DNA of 64,000 nt from positions 1 through 64,000 of the forward strand of contig LUCM01009278.1 in NCBI GenBank assembly GCA_008360955.1, given 5' to 3'. This document shows, one piece after another, positions 1-13,810 of this stretch. Source of the stretch: Fasciolopsis buskii (taxonomy: Eukaryota; Platyhelminthes; Trematoda; Plagiorchiida; Fasciolidae). The notes below the pieces were generated by a model. The model was not told where the DNA came from. It saw only the letters and a program-made list of their open reading frames with translations, and did not search any database. Every line of letters begins with the position of its first letter. Position 1 is the stretch's first letter. The position numbers were made by a program, and so were the translations under genes.

Positions 1-3000
1 TCTTTGAAATGGACTGCCGTCGCGTCGCCGTTTTACAATCGCAGATTAGTCGGCTTAAAGAAAATTGTGGAGAGAAGCTCACCGCCTGAATAAGCAGTTT
101 TCACTGATTGAAAGGTTTAAGAAGCAGAACGGCGAGCATATTCTGTTTTGTGCCATCTCGTGGACATTTTCTTCTAGTAGCTGGGTCTAGAAAATTTCTG
201 AATATGGCTTAGGTCGACAGTCGAAAGGAACTTACCCCAATTGTGGATATAAATCAAAAGTGAGCAATGTGTTTTGATTAATTTAGGTTAAAGCCTATCA
301 GAAGGTACCTGCCTTCTAGGGTTTAGCGCAATCAAAACTGACAGTGAATAAACGGGCAGGTGATCACTTCCAGGGCAGTTATTCTGGACTACATTTGTAA
401 ACTGGGTCAGACTTAATGAAAAAGTCAAATCAGGGCTATTGTTGCCTCTGGTTTGGGACGCGACATGCCGAGTTCAACCTCCGAGATCAGCAGCATTCGG
501 GAAAGGCAAAAGACGGCGTGGTGCAAAATAAGAGGGTCAACACAATTTGGTGCATCTGAAGCGTTGACGATTGACTTTAATTTTCACTAAACCACTTTGG
601 AGACACCCTACTGGAAAGTGGCTTCCGGACTTCGAACTAGGTGAACAGTGAATATACTCCAGTTGCTTACCCTGGTGTTCCAATTCAACGCTAACCTGCA
701 CGAAATTTTTCATACCACCAGCAGTAGGATGCCAGGTATGCAGTACCGAACCTGTACTTGAGGCGAAAATGGCCTTAGCCTCCTAGACAGCGAACTCTGT
801 CCTCGAGAAAACAACAGTAACCGACTTTGGTAGTTGTATCTGTGTGATAGAAGTTGGTTAAGTATTTTTCGGTTACTAGCATAAAGTTGCTGCTACCTAT
901 TAGCGCTGTTGATGGCATTTACCACATTTTATTTATATTATGACAGGCCTTCATCGGCGAAAACCTTGAGAGCTGATTGATCCCTGTTTTGTTTACCCAC
1001 TTTGGGGAAAGGTTTTAAGTCCTTCGACTGCAATTGTTGAGGTTACCGATGCGTTTACTTAAGGGGTGCAGGGAAACTGGGTGTTGCTTAACCGTATATT
1101 ATTAGATGATCTGAGTTAGTGCGTTCGCGTTAATGTGGAATTTAACAAGTTACTATTAACCGCGCAAGTGATTTCAATGGACAACGTTAGATTTGGAGGC
1201 CCTGTTTTATTAGTGGTCTGTTAGGTAATCATGAGATTTTCGATCGAAAATAGGATTTTCAACGAGATACCGGGAATTCAGACGATGGTTTAGGGCAATA
1301 ATCCCCCGAAGGTAGCTTCCGTCAAAACTTAGCTGGCGCTTGGCATCGAAATTCTTTGCTATCACAATCAGCGAATGCTTCTGTCCAGTTTGTGCAATTA
1401 AACATGCTGTAACTGTTTAACTTGGATATTCGGATTGGTTGTTGTGAATTTCATCTGGCTGCCTGTACTTAACGTTATGTCCACATTGGCCAATGTACTT
1501 TCAGTAAGCAACGCATGAGCACAGAGCAGCTGTCATTCGATTTCTCCTGCCTGTATTGACTCGTGCACATCGTGGGTGCTGAAATACCGAGTGAAACTTG
1601 ATGAGAAATGTCGGTTCTCACTGTAAGGGGACCATGACAATCATGCGTAGTTGACGGATAACAGATGAAGGGGTATCTTCAAGTAGGCACCGAAATTTCG
1701 GTCCCTTAAGGGACTATAAATGGCAATAGTACATCTATGACTAGTAGAAGCAAAAATGAGATAGTTTTACTTGAACCAAGATAGACGAAGCCCCCACCAT
1801 CACCGTTGATGATACTGTCCATCATTGAATATGCATTCTTTCAAAGTCTGTTAATGACCTGCTGAAATCATACCTCTTAAGTGGAAAAGCGTTATGAAAA
1901 TTGTCAGAACTTTAGTTCACCGTAGTGAAATTAATAAGAAACGCATCTGTAATAAGCATACAAAACTCCACTAGATATGGCAATTTGAAGCATTGGTCCG
2001 GCACACGAAGTCGTACTGCATTCCTTTTAGTAAAATATTAAGGAAAACAATTGGGTATGACTTCCGACTTATGCGAATATGCCCGTTTTCAGTGATTCGT
2101 ACCCAAGGCGTTCCATCACAATATATTGGTAAGAAGTTTAGAAGGGATTGGATTAGTCAGATGAAAATATAGGTGAGGAAGGGTTTTGTGGCGCTACACG
2201 CATAATGCGAACACAGATGAAGAATATTCCACGGAGCATGTAGAGGTGCACTGCTGTACTTGACTGGTAACTATGAAAACAACAAACATGCACGTTCTGT
2301 GTGATATGACTACAACGAAAAACGATGCCCTTTTCTCTGTTTCAGGAATGAACTGCACACGAAGGAACTGACAAATGACAGCGAAGAGAAAGTTCCCAGC
2401 AAAGTGGAGAATTACTGGACGGATGATGATACCAGTACATCTTAAGTGAACCTTACTGTTCTCGTCATGCACTCGTTTCGTGTCTCCTGCGGTCTTGAGA
2501 GCCATTATTTAACCACTGATGTTATGTTTGTTTCAATTTAGCGTTAGTAATTCCAGCGTCCATGTCAGCATAGGTGCACATTTCATGTAATCTGCACCTC
2601 ATTTCCGCCTGACAATTAATTACCATTGTTGATAAGCGAAACATGTACCTAGGTAAAAATGCAAGTTCCCAGTTTAGGCTTATTGTTTTACTCCTGTTTT
2701 AAGGTGTGTTTTGTCGAAAGGACAGTCGAAATATTGGTTTAGGCGTGGTCGTACGTCACCGATATATCTGTATCAATTGATCCGCGAATGTATTGGTTTT
2801 TCAGTTCACTCATTCACGTGTTAATGGACCTCCTCTAACGGTACAACGCAGACGATCGTTTGTAGGGCCGTCACTAAATTAGGCAACGTGTTCTTTTGCT
2901 CGACAATGAATGATTGGTTTTGTGCCCGCGGTTGCTGTGATTCCCTTTGCCTGGGCGCAGTGTGCGCTGTAAAAAGGCGCTACCCAGCAAACGATACGTC

Positions 3001-3776
3001 TTTCACTGCTCTGTTACCTCATTCGCATCCGTAAATTCAACTTGCCGTCGATTTTTACAGGGAAGTGCAGCAAGCATTTCCTGGTATAATCGTATGACGC
3101 ATAGGTTTATCCTGAAAGGCTCAACTAAGGAGACTTAGGTTATCGTTAACAGCAAATTTTCTATTCCATGCTTCTGACAAAAGTACAAGAACAAGCCGCA
3201 TTCATATGACATTACTTTTGCATTAAATTGGAAGTCGTCACCAAGTGATTCTCGAGAATAAATGTTTTACAGCACTAGGATACGTATCCTGCTGACATTT
3301 TTTAAAAACACGATGTGTATACCACTTGTGTATTGCATAAGACGCCCATGTATTACGTCATTGACGTTGCCACAAGACCAGCGAGATATATCATTAAATT
3401 ACAATTTCCGGCACGTGTTCCAACAATTGTGTACTAATGAACTATTAATAATTCATTTTTGGTTCAGTGTAATTCATCCGAGCTGTTGTGTTGGCATCAC
3501 ATTCTACGTGAGTAGTCTGTAAAGATAGTGCTGTGTGCTTTTTCAAAGAATTTTTCCGACCTCTGTGGTAAAACGAACAGGGAAAGTTTATAATTTTAGA
3601 ATTGGACAAGTTTAAGCGTGATGCAGACGGCAAAATAGTTTGGTTGTCAACCGTGAACATGAGAAATAACCAGGCATCAACGACGAGCACATACTGAGGT
3701 TATCTAACACGGAGCAGATTACCAGCCTTTACAGACTACTGCACATCTAGCAGAGTGGATTGTTTACTACGACGCC
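1..3776. other. No recognisable gene
   Basis: I see no exon, RNA gene or element here. Open frames are short (under about 105 codons), their translations match nothing I know, and they lack splice-site support. The DNA looks like old non-coding sequence with scattered AT-rich words. Confidence 0.6.
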
Positions 3777-3846
3777 GGCGGTGGCCAAAAGGATAAGGTG
3801 GTGGCGTTTGGACATGAAGGTCGCGGGTTCGGATCCTCCCACCGCC
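3777..3846 (+). repeat. tRNA-like sequence (tRNA pseudogene or SINE head)
   Basis: A 70-nt stretch carries a perfect 7-bp acceptor-like pairing (GGCGGTG at the start, CACCGCC at the end), an A-box-like segment (TGGCCAAAAGGATAAGGTGG) and a B-box-like segment (GGTTCGGATCC) with a 7-nt T loop. The T stem is imperfect and no good anticodon stem forms, so a working tRNA is unlikely. A tRNA-derived SINE head or a tRNA pseudogene fits better. Confidence 0.45.
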
Positions 3847-3847
3847 G

Positions 3848-5685
3848 ATCAACTTCCCCACTTGGCAGCCTTCTGCTGGCCGCGGCCCCATTTCTGAATA
3901 CTGTTCTAGATTATCGTTTCATTAACAAAGGAAGTAAAAGATAAAAGATAAAAAGGCTTTCGGGCGGAAAAACAAAGCTGCTGTGAAGCGTATTGGGCAT
4001 GTTCCAGTATGATGGAACAAGTAGTGCATGTACCGGTTTTATTCGAGTGAAGGATTTTAAACTGCAGTGCTATGATATCTCGTTGTTTCTTTGGTGACTC
4101 TTGTTTTCCCAAAGCTCCCAGCAAAAACAACCGGATCATCAGGAACGGGAATGTCTTCAAAATCAAATAATCTAGTGGCATATATCTTGAGGTGTTTGAT
4201 AAACTGCTGAAAGAGGATCACGTGGTAGTCCAGTAAAGGTTAACTTCTCAAGACGGCTGTTTTACCTAAATGGAAAGCCTGAAAGGAGGTTTACCGAAAA
4301 GGAACTTCACGGCATTGACAGCCTGACTACACGGTTGAACTTTTCGTATTATTATCGCCGACAGTTGTACTATTACACGTGGTGCTACGAGTAAATGAAT
4401 GTGTACGTACATGCATATATATGTAATATGCATGTAAGCATGTATTTTTTAATGATAGTGGTAACGTATTTTATGTATCGGCTTTCAGGATTCCCTTTTA
4501 GTAATGGAAATAATTTAAATTAATTTGCTCCGTATGTTTGGTCTACCCACGTTTTCCACCTCATCGAACACAATTGGAGCATGAATAAGTTTGGAAATTC
4601 CCAGCCCAGGTTAGACTTCTGCCAGGCAAGGTTCTGGCAGCGAGGTGCAGTGGTAGCAGTTATTTATTGCGAAACATTTTCCCCCTTGATGTTCTTAGAA
4701 ATATCCTTATCGACCATCATTAATAGCTCACAGATAGTGCTGTCTCCAAGCCAGCCAGAAAGGGTTTTTTTGTGAGTGGCTTATCGGTATCCAGCTAGGA
4801 ATCCCATGCAGAATTCGGGTTTTAATTATTGCTATCCTCCCTGAGAAAGGGACCTACGTATATATTTCCTGACTATTGAAGACTTCAGCTCACCAAACGC
4901 TGACTAATCATAAACCGAAAGTAGAGAACCTGCATTTGGAAAACTACCTCCGGACTTTGCCTCTAGAAACCTTGGGCGCTACTTGTGAAGGGCTTGATTA
5001 GGGATATATTAGAACAAACTCCGTCCCTCTTTGATTTTACTGTTTTTAAAGTGCTTGAAATTTCATGTGATTAAGAAAATACCTCTAGCTAACAAGAAGG
5101 ACAACCATCTTCTAGCTTTTGAAGTCAGCTTCAAATGGCCATGGCTACATAAAAGACAAGAATATCCAGATCCTCATTAAGAAATAGTAACGTCTCTGTG
5201 AACGAAATCCTCTACTCCCAGACGGGATGCGTGAATCAGGGGCTTTCTGCTGGTTTGGCGATGACGAAGCATGGGGAACTTACCTCACTTACAGATGGCC
5301 AATTAGGCCCCAGAATCACAGTTCAACACAATACTAGGCAGCACGTCCCTGGACCATTTGGACTCCTCTCGAAAAGAACATGACACCCTTTCGTCAAATA
5401 CCAGTTTACAGGCTGCACATAATATGCAAACAATTTTCAATCCACCTGAAACTCGCGCAAAACATAACGAAGCCTTATAGAGTGAATAAGAAGCAGGCTG
5501 AGCCTGGAAAAGCTGGGTGAAACAAGGTATGTTACTTCCATTAGATGAAAAGCCTTAATAGTACAATACCCGTATCACTGGCTCCGTGGTCCCCAGTCAG
5601 TGTCACCCGCCGCAATAGCAGTCACTCTTAAGATGCCCTCAACTTCTCCGGTACAACTATAAATGTGTAAGACTGATTGTCTTAC
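3848..5685. other. No recognisable gene
   Basis: Nothing identifiable. Short open frames only (91, 64 and 61 codons), none with family resemblance. A short alternating purine-pyrimidine patch rich in TGCATATATATG-type words lies near 4405-4450. Confidence 0.6.
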
Positions 5686-5941
5686 TGCTGATCTTGTATT
5701 CCGTTTGCTTGCCCTTAACCTTTGTGATCACTTTTGCGTTACTCTTACTCGGCTACGTACGACTGCAATACTGACAACCATGACACTTGACAGGTACAAG
5801 GAAAAAACATCAAGTTGAGTAAATTTTGACATGAGCGTGCTGGCGAAGCGTGCGTGAGTAAAGCACAAATGGCGACCGCGCTTGGCGGTCAACGTTCGGT
5901 TAAACACCTAATCCGGAGGAACAAATCCATGTTCCGCTACA
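5686..5941 (-). repeat. Solo LTR of a Gypsy-type element (copy 1)
   Basis: Read on the minus strand it starts TGTAGCGGAACATGG and ends CAAGATCAGCA, i.e. with TG...CA ends. It is colinear over its whole length with 23636-23900 and 32015-32282, including the core words ATGGCGACCGCG (plus strand) and GGAGGAACAAA. The 23636-23900 copy sits exactly at the 5' edge of a minus-strand Gypsy gag-pol, which is why I call the family an LTR. No coding region adjoins this copy, so it looks like a solo LTR. No target-site duplication is visible. Confidence 0.7.
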
Positions 5942-8900
5942 CTCTCTCCTCAGTGCGATTTCCTCGTTTATGGAGGATTAATGGAAACCGGCGCAGGGAG
6001 CCAGGCCCGACCCACCTCCAAATCCCTAAATCAACTACGGATAAAACAGCGGTTTCTTATACTACCTTTATCCAGAAATGTGTTCATAGCGTGACTTTGT
6101 CAGATGTTAAAAGGAAATATTCGTCTTAACCGTTTTGAAGATAGATGGTCGATTATTACACCTGGGCTATGGGCCTGGAAGCTCAAATAAAATTCCAACT
6201 TAGGTGGTCAAATGCATTTACTTCATTGTATGTATTTAGCTAGCGGAAAGCCCTTTTTGAATAAGGTTTTTACCTGACACGTCATGCACCCCCGACATGC
6301 TAACCGGTGCAGACAACCCAATGGAAACCTGCAATAGCGGCCAGATTTCTGTTACCAAATTTAGCGGCTTCTACAAGGCGTCTGATAGAAGCTGTCGTTC
6401 GCACGTTTATAAGCTACGGTGTCGCCGGCAATAAACCGCAACTATTAGGGCATCCATCTGTCGGCCAAGTTTTCTTCTACCCTCACTGTCAACCTTCCAG
6501 GAAGGCACCGTTCCGCAATCTAAACACGATAAACAAGCCTTGCGAAACGTAACTTAAATGAGAGTTCTGCGAGAACATGCGGCAAACCCATTTGCCCCTT
6601 CTGGAATATAGGGGTCAGCGGGTGCAGATCAGACACGTCCCGGAACGTCGATCACTAAGAAAGGTTCAGAGAGCCTTTAGCAAAGTGGCTTTCAGGTTCA
6701 ATCCTATCTAATAACCCACCGGCCTGACAGAATGCATTCTCTGTTGGGGTCGCCTCGGATGAGCCGTTGCTTCACATCGGCCAAAGAAGAAGAATAACTG
6801 GTCTTTCCTCCGCCCTCACTAAAGATATTCTTCACGACAGTTCATCAACCGGGGCCTCGGACAAACCTGTGAGCCATTCTTTTCATCCTTCTGGAGATGC
6901 TGTGGCGGGAAGCACTCCCCGATGAAGTTGTGAAAACAACAGGCAAGTCCGCATTCAAGAAACTACTGCATATCCCTCTTGGGCCCAACATTCCCAACTC
7001 ACTCCCGAGCTGCGCAAGCATTGAGGAAACTCTGGAAAGTAAAGCGATAATATTTTCCTTCCAGGAAACGCTAAGCAGCTTATCTAATCTGGCACGGTCA
7101 TTTTCGTGAACTTGTCCAGTGCCATGTTTTGAATGTTCAATCCTGCTACATAATTTCCCGTCACAACTGGCCGCCCTGTCGTTTCAAACCGACAGAAAAC
7201 TAACAGACGTGGGAAGATAGACTGTTGACTTTAGCCTGATATGAACTTCAAGGCTAGAGGCGTTTGTTAAGTTTGGTAACTCACATGACTGAAGTCGCCG
7301 CACTTTGGAATCCGTTTTCCATTTAGTAAGCTGGAGCGGAATTCCTCCAGGGATTCCAATATCTGAATCTCGTGAAAGAAGCGCTACGCCAGGCCAAGCC
7401 CTGGTGACAGCTGTTGCTGCTTCAGCGTTTTTACTACACCAGGATCTATCTTTGCCGTCCTTATCAATGAAACGCACTCTTTTGCTTACGGAAACTGGTA
7501 ATGTTTCGCATTTTCAGTATTTACTAAATGGTTGTTGTGAAGTTCTATAGCATTCCGTCTTCCATGAATTTGTGGACTTATTAAGCATCAGATAACATTT
7601 ATCTCAGGCTTATCAAACAATTCTCAGTCTATAGATCGAATTCAATGTTTTTGTCAGTGGACCTACCTGGTCCATACACTTTTATCTGCTTGTTGTAGAA
7701 GAGTAAGAACACATCTGCATTACCCACTCATATTCCATTGTATTTTCCAATTTCTGAAGCAAGAAGACGTACCTGAGGGTTATACAAATGAATAATTTCG
7801 TAAATAAGCGCCATGTAGCCTCAGAAAGAAACATTCCCCACCAACAAAAGCCACAGGTTAAAGAGCACAAAGCCTCTAGAATCAAAGCGTTTCTTGGTGT
7901 GACTGACAAAAAGTCACTCGACATGGAGCGAAACATCGGTGTTCTTTACAACAAAATACAGTCACCTGAAATTGTCGCACCACTATCACCTCCTGTGCTG
8001 AACATTTAGGAGCTTGCTGAGCACTTGGAGCTCAGGGCTTGGGAGAAACCTGTCTTTTTTGGATTTCGTCGCCATGGAAATTCTCAGCTGAATAATAGCG
8101 GGCATAAACAACGCTGTGCTGAATAGTATTAACAGTTTACACGTAGTGGTGGTAAAGACCCGCATTGTAAGTGCTTTTAGCATGGCACATCACTGGTGCG
8201 CCCGCCTCAGATTGGGCAAGAAATCTTAGTTTTATGATTGCTCTACTTTTACTTTAGGGATATACCAAAGGTGGAAATTTTTATAAGTAGTTTCCCAACA
8301 CTCCCGAAAACCTCATCTTCACTAGGACCAAAATACTTCTCAACAAGTCGTCTCTACAAAGGAAAACCGTGCCTAGGTCACGAATAAACACAGAAGCATC
8401 CTCATTCCAAAATTCCACAAAATTTCCCGCTTTTGGATTTCACACGAAAGGATTTCGGACGTCGGAGTATGGGCCTGTTGCCTCACATTTATCAGCCGTA
8501 GATTTTGGCAGTACAAGCTCACCTTTCTTGCCGCGACGATTGACCGGACGACTCCATCTAGCAGCAATTCCCACTGGTCCTACCATTGTAAATGCCAGTA
8601 TCCTCCACTCTATGGTCAATCCTATGTTAACCTAAAGGCAATGCAGCCAGTTCATCCAAAACTTTCTTCTGTTTTCTGTCACCTCCCGCTGCCCGAAACC
8701 CCAAAAGCAAAACCGTTGACCTTCAGTCCAAAACAAAACCCCATTCGGTCAACTGTTCACCTCTTAAACCCACTACAACAGTTAAATCCGGTTCTAATCG
8801 CATCCTAAATACGGACGTACACTTTCCTGCATTTGCTTCAAGCGTCTCTCCATATTCGGCTAAATTCCTGTCTCCTCCTTACTTCCCGCAGAGACTTGCT

Positions 8901-9679
8901 AAAAAAACCCCAAAACCAGCGTCACCCACATTATACTCGACCTTCAGTCGTGATGTCAGTATCCAAACACCAGAAAAGGTGTTATTGTGGCAAGACCCCA
9001 AAGAAGAACACAGCTCATTTCTTTAATTTGCAGTATTCCTATACTAACATTATCCTGGCCTGTAGCTATTTTCTCTGTATTTAAAACCAATTCTCTAACT
9101 GAGTTTGACGTTCATCAGCCGAACAACCCACTAGCATTAGTTTGCCCTCCAGCGTTTTCATAGAGGAGAAATTCGGGCGCACATCCAAACCACTGGCATC
9201 TTCCGGACACATCTATAATTTTACTGACCACAGGCCTTTTATCGCTGACCGTTATCTTAAAAAGGCCCCTACTGGCCAAAAGGGTACATGAATTTCATTT
9301 GTGAAACAACCGATATGCAAATGCGTGTGAATCCTTCTGTTATATCTTGGTATCTCTACATCTCGCTATGACGAAAATTCCGCCGCCTTAACGCACTAGA
9401 AACCTTCTTGGGGTTATTAGCCCAAATTCAGTTAAGTTCGTCCGAAATCAACCGTAAAAAACTAAAACAAGGCCGAGTATATGCATATCTCATCAATTAT
9501 CTGGTTAATCTCTCACCTACAACCGTCCAACAGAACTAATTCCAGTTCATAATCGGGAAGGTTTCAGTTCGCATTCTGCCATTTCAGGGGCGTCAGGATA
9601 GAATGCGATCTTGGATAAAACAAACAAATCCACCTGCATATTTCCACATTTTCATCACTCGTTGTTGTCTTTGTTCCTG
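5942..9679. other. No recognisable gene
   Basis: Open frames reach 97 codons (7184-7477, minus), but none resembles a known family and several overlap one another on both strands, as chance frames do. A B-box-like word (GGTTCAATCC) occurs near 6690 without a convincing A box. The plus strand at 8.65-9.3 kb is C/A-rich. Confidence 0.55.
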
Positions 9680-10379
9680 TCGGTGTACCTCGCCATTTTA
9701 GTTGGAAAAATGTTCTGTAATCAAACAGTTGGCATTCCAATTTTGTGTTGCTTCAAGCCAAGTGCTGACCATTACTGTCAACAACAGCTGCTCCCAGACA
9801 CCCTAAAGGCGACTGCAGTGAAAATTGCTCAACAACGAACAGCACAGAAAGCCCAAAGTTCCAGGAGCCAGTACTTCGGAAGTTCTCTCTATTTACTTGA
9901 ATGACCCAAATAATTTCCCTTTGTATCTCATTAGCTTAAGTTCCGAGGTACAAAGACCGGATATGAAGTGTTTCAATGAGATGTGGAATGAAGAGTCAGC
10001 TCCATCGAGCATTACGCCCTATTACGTTGCAATACGTCTCACAGAAGCAGGTCGACCCATGATGAATGATGACTGGCATGTATGAAATGTCTGCTTTCTC
10101 TCGCTCTCTATGGTAATCCAGTTGTTCGATATGTCCACGGTTCCATTTGAGTGATAAATCAAATTGTTATCATTGTGTACATTTCTCGATTTTTGACAGG
10201 CTTGTAAAATGAAAGATCAAGTTTGTGCAAGGACGGTTCAGATGAGATACGAAAGACTAGCACCAGACGCAGAATGGAGATGCACTTGTGTGCTACTTCG
10301 GATAACTCCGGCACCCTTGACAACACGACCAGAATCTGAGGTGTGATGAGCAAGGCACGAGTTTGCCAGGCAAAACCAA
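9680..10379 (+). repeat. Left arm of a 700-bp near-perfect inverted repeat
   Basis: This 700-bp block is the reverse complement of 15839-16538. Paired positions sum to 26218 along the whole arm, so there is no length difference. The only mismatch I found by eye is at 9690 (T) against 16528 (complement C). Homology stops abruptly at both ends. The arm holds a frame of 86 codons (9825-10085, plus) and the start of one on the minus strand (10159-10377). Both are reproduced exactly in the other arm, but their translations resemble nothing I know. The arms could be long terminal inverted repeats, a segmental inverted duplication, or an assembly artefact. Confidence 0.95.
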
Positions 10380-11472
10380 GGCACGTAAATACTTCTTGCA
10401 GACATTTAGACTCTCCCCTGCATCCAGCGTTCATGCCTAATTGCGGAACCCCAAAAGTATTCCTTAAACAAAAAAATGGCCTGACCCTTGAGGGCGTTGT
10501 GGAGCCGGTGACTTAGAGGTAGTGGGGCCTGTGATATTCGTTGCCTCCCTTTGTGAGAGGCGTAAATGTAACACAGTCGCAGAAAAGCCGGCATTCAGAG
10601 CAATGTATATGAATTGCCTTTTTTCACCAAGTGCAGCCGCCTGACGTATAAGATAACGGATCACCAAGCTCTGCGTGACGAATCAAAACAAGTCCGTCTG
10701 GTCTCTACCAGGTATTGCATGACTGATAAAACATACTTATTAAAAAAATGAAAAAGGGATGAGAACGGTCCTGCTTGACAATTTTATCCTCCAGCTGCGA
10801 TTGATAAACTCCAGCGGAAGCCACTCAAAGGCAAACGTCCGGATGTTGAGGAAATGGACTTTTCTTGAAGAGTGTTTTAGAAACTTTTTTTTCAACAGCA
10901 TATGTTGAGAACAGTGAAACCGTGACGGCGTTTTCATTTGCTGACACATGAGTTACCTGACACTGTTTCAAAACCTTGTGGAGGACTTTCGTCGGGCTCA
11001 TTGGTATGCAGATTCCACATCCAATAGAAAGCGATCTTTGTGAATAAGCAGTACAATCATCACTACTCGATTTGGCCATCAACAAGTGTAAAAGTGACGT
11101 GCAGAAATAAAGTTGCCTCACACCGCTAGGCCAGGTCGACCACTTAGCGATCATTTTCACCTTCCGATTTAAGGAATACGGTGCCTCTGAAGTCTCAGTC
11201 GGAAGCTTAGGAAGTTGAAGGGATACAAATCACTCACTCACTAGATGTCCTGCTCAATTTGCCTGACGGATCGTCTACCGTCCACTTTCAGTCACACTGT
11301 CATTGGCCGAGGCTCCCCACTCAAATGGTGCAGTACCCTCCCAGCTAAAACACGCCACTAATGAGAACCCCAAAAATCTTAAAAAGTTGGTCGAGAGTGA
11401 AAATTATTATTCCAAGACTCTCAGATAACAAGAAACCCGAGCTTCACCCGCCATGACATCCGTCAGTGTCAA
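10380..11472. other. Unassigned spacer next to left arm
   Basis: No recognisable coding sequence. Minus-strand frames at 10406-11160 look like chance frames. The LINE remnant starts at about 11.47 kb. Confidence 0.5.
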
Positions 11473-13810
11473 ATGCTCTTCCGGAGAACTGTAGCTATTT
11501 TAATTGCGTGCTCGCTCCATGCTATGGAGATTCCATCGATCTGTCTTTTTACAGTCTCGTCAAATTTTGGTTTCGTACTAATCGCTGAGACATGGCTAAT
11601 AGATCACGCTCCGCAAAACGCCATAACCATTCATGGCTATAAACCCTTTAGGAAAAGCCGCCAAACTAAGTTCGGAGGTGGCTTCCTTGTCCAGGTCAGA
11701 GAATCGGCCCCAACTACGTTGCTTCAGGATCACTTTCTGAATGCCATCTAAGATGTCGTTTGGGTCAGAGCTGTGATAGGCAACGAGGGACTTCCAGTTG
11801 GATGTCTGCCGCACCCCCGGGTACCTGATACAATGATTTTTGATGATAAACGAACTAATGAGTGCTGCTTTTGGTCAGCTAATTCCCGGGATGGTCGCCG
11901 AGGACTTCAATGCATCCGGCGCACGCGACAAATTACTTGCTCCCTTTCCATGATAGTATTCATCGTGGCGGTTTGTCCCATCGCATAACTGACTAAACAA
12001 GGGACCGCGGTGTTCTTGAGTTGATACTTGCGATAGGCTTAGCACACGTTCAAGCGTCCTCCGGGGCAAGTTTGCCCGAAAGAGATCATCTACTTGTTAG
12101 CTGCTCATTTGTATCGCCCTTTCTGAGTAGATACCCCACCTAACCCAAAGCCACATTTTGGGGTTGATTAGAATCGTTTACCCATTCTAATACGTAACTT
12201 TACTTGGGACATTTTGACAAGCACGAAAAGTGCGAGAGGCGGCCAATTGGATATATTCCAACCTACATAGGACCTTCATGCAAGTACTCCGTCCCACACC
12301 TTAAAGATACTTTCCAGAAATAAATATTGCAACGGAATAGACTGTAAGCCGTTAAAATCCAGCAGGACTTTCTCAAGACCAAGGGCTTTTGCGGTTCCTG
12401 AAAACAAATCTTCTAGCTATAACTGTGGAAAATATACTGGCCCAAAGAAACAAAGAATAAGAGCTGCTGGCTATAGACCAGCCCAGCCCGGACGCGACAC
12501 TAGAAAAACTGTTTGAACACAGGACCATCCGGTCTCCCAGTCACTAAAGTGCCATATAAAATTTACAACGGCATTAAAGTAAACAACCCACAGGAGATTG
12601 TAGAGTCATTCTGTGACTTCTTTGCGTCCGCTCTGGCAAATGATAACAATTCCTCTACCCCAGGCCGACCTCGCTCGCTTACAGAGGCATATTCAACAGT
12701 CGCAATCCATCCGACAATAGTAACCCAGCTGCTGGCAAATACCAAAACCTTTTGCCACCCTGTCCTGACTCGGTACCTACGGCTGCCTTCTCGCTAGGTG
12801 GAAGAGACATCTTAATTTTGTTGGCAAGCATCTTTGATTTGTCTAATCGGTGTCGAATCTTTCCGCGTTAGTGAAGTATTCTTCGACCATTCCCGTTTAC
12901 AAAAGGGCACCATCTGTGACCCCAAAAATTACCACCTTATAAACCACACCCCAATAGTCGCCGGAACCATGGAGCGTCTGACTGTGGATAGTCTTACGCC
13001 TACCTTCTAAAAGACGAACTTATTAATAATAGACAACATAGATTTCTTCATGAGAAATCTTGCACTACCTGCATGAATGACACCTTGAGCTTTGTAACTA
13101 AGGACCTGTTCACTCGAAGGTCCGTTAAGGCAGTCATTCGATAGTGGCCCGCTGTGGGTTGCTAAATAAAACAATCCTACGGTACTGTTGATCCAATCCT
13201 ATCGTTGTTTTCACAATATCTGCCACCCAAAAACCGGGTAGTTCGAGTCAGCTGGTTCACATCTGCACAGCGATTAGTTTCCACTGGCGCAATCCATTGC
13301 TACTTTCTGGGCCCCTGCTCCTCCTGTTGTGGTCAAACATGTCATTTACGTTATTCATAGCGCTTTCCCTTTTCTCTTCGTCGGCGACGCCAAAGTCTTC
13401 TACACTTTTCGCTCTGAAACCTTGAAGTCCACCATAAGTAACGTAACTCAAGACTCTTGTCGCTCACTTCCTGGACAAACGACTGGAAGTCTCCCCCCAA
13501 AAAGCAGCATCATGGGGTACAAATGCTCCTAACCCTCAAATGAACTCAAACTCGGTAACATGTCATCCCCGCTAACTGTTAAATCTGCGACATGGGCCTA
13601 AATAATTCGTGGAACTTGAACTTCCAGGAGCATGCCTTCACAAAAGCTGAGAAAGCAAGCAAATTAATGGGGCTGCTCTTCATGACTCTGAAATTGAACG
13701 CAAGCGAAATACCCCTTTGTAGAACCCATGTTATACTCGGTGTGAAGTATCGTTCTCCAGTCTGTTCGTGCAGAGGACAATGCGTCAGAGTGACAATTAA
13801 AAACTTTTAG
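11473..13810 (+). mobile_element. CR1-like LINE, strongly decayed
   Basis: Translation in shifting frames follows the order of a CR1-like ORF2. An endonuclease N-terminal segment (LIAETWLIDHAPQ, then YKPFRKSRQTKFGGG) lies at 11.57-11.70 kb. An endonuclease core word (EDFNASG) lies near 11.90 kb. A reverse-transcriptase start (DLSNRC, then FTKGHH) lies near 12.83-12.92 kb, and a block like DELINNRQHRFLHEKSCTTC near 13.01-13.07 kb. A thumb-region segment lies at 13.59-13.81 kb. Frameshifts and stops interrupt every domain, so it is a dead copy. It sits entirely inside the 5.5-kb spacer between the inverted arms, in plus orientation. Confidence 0.75.
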
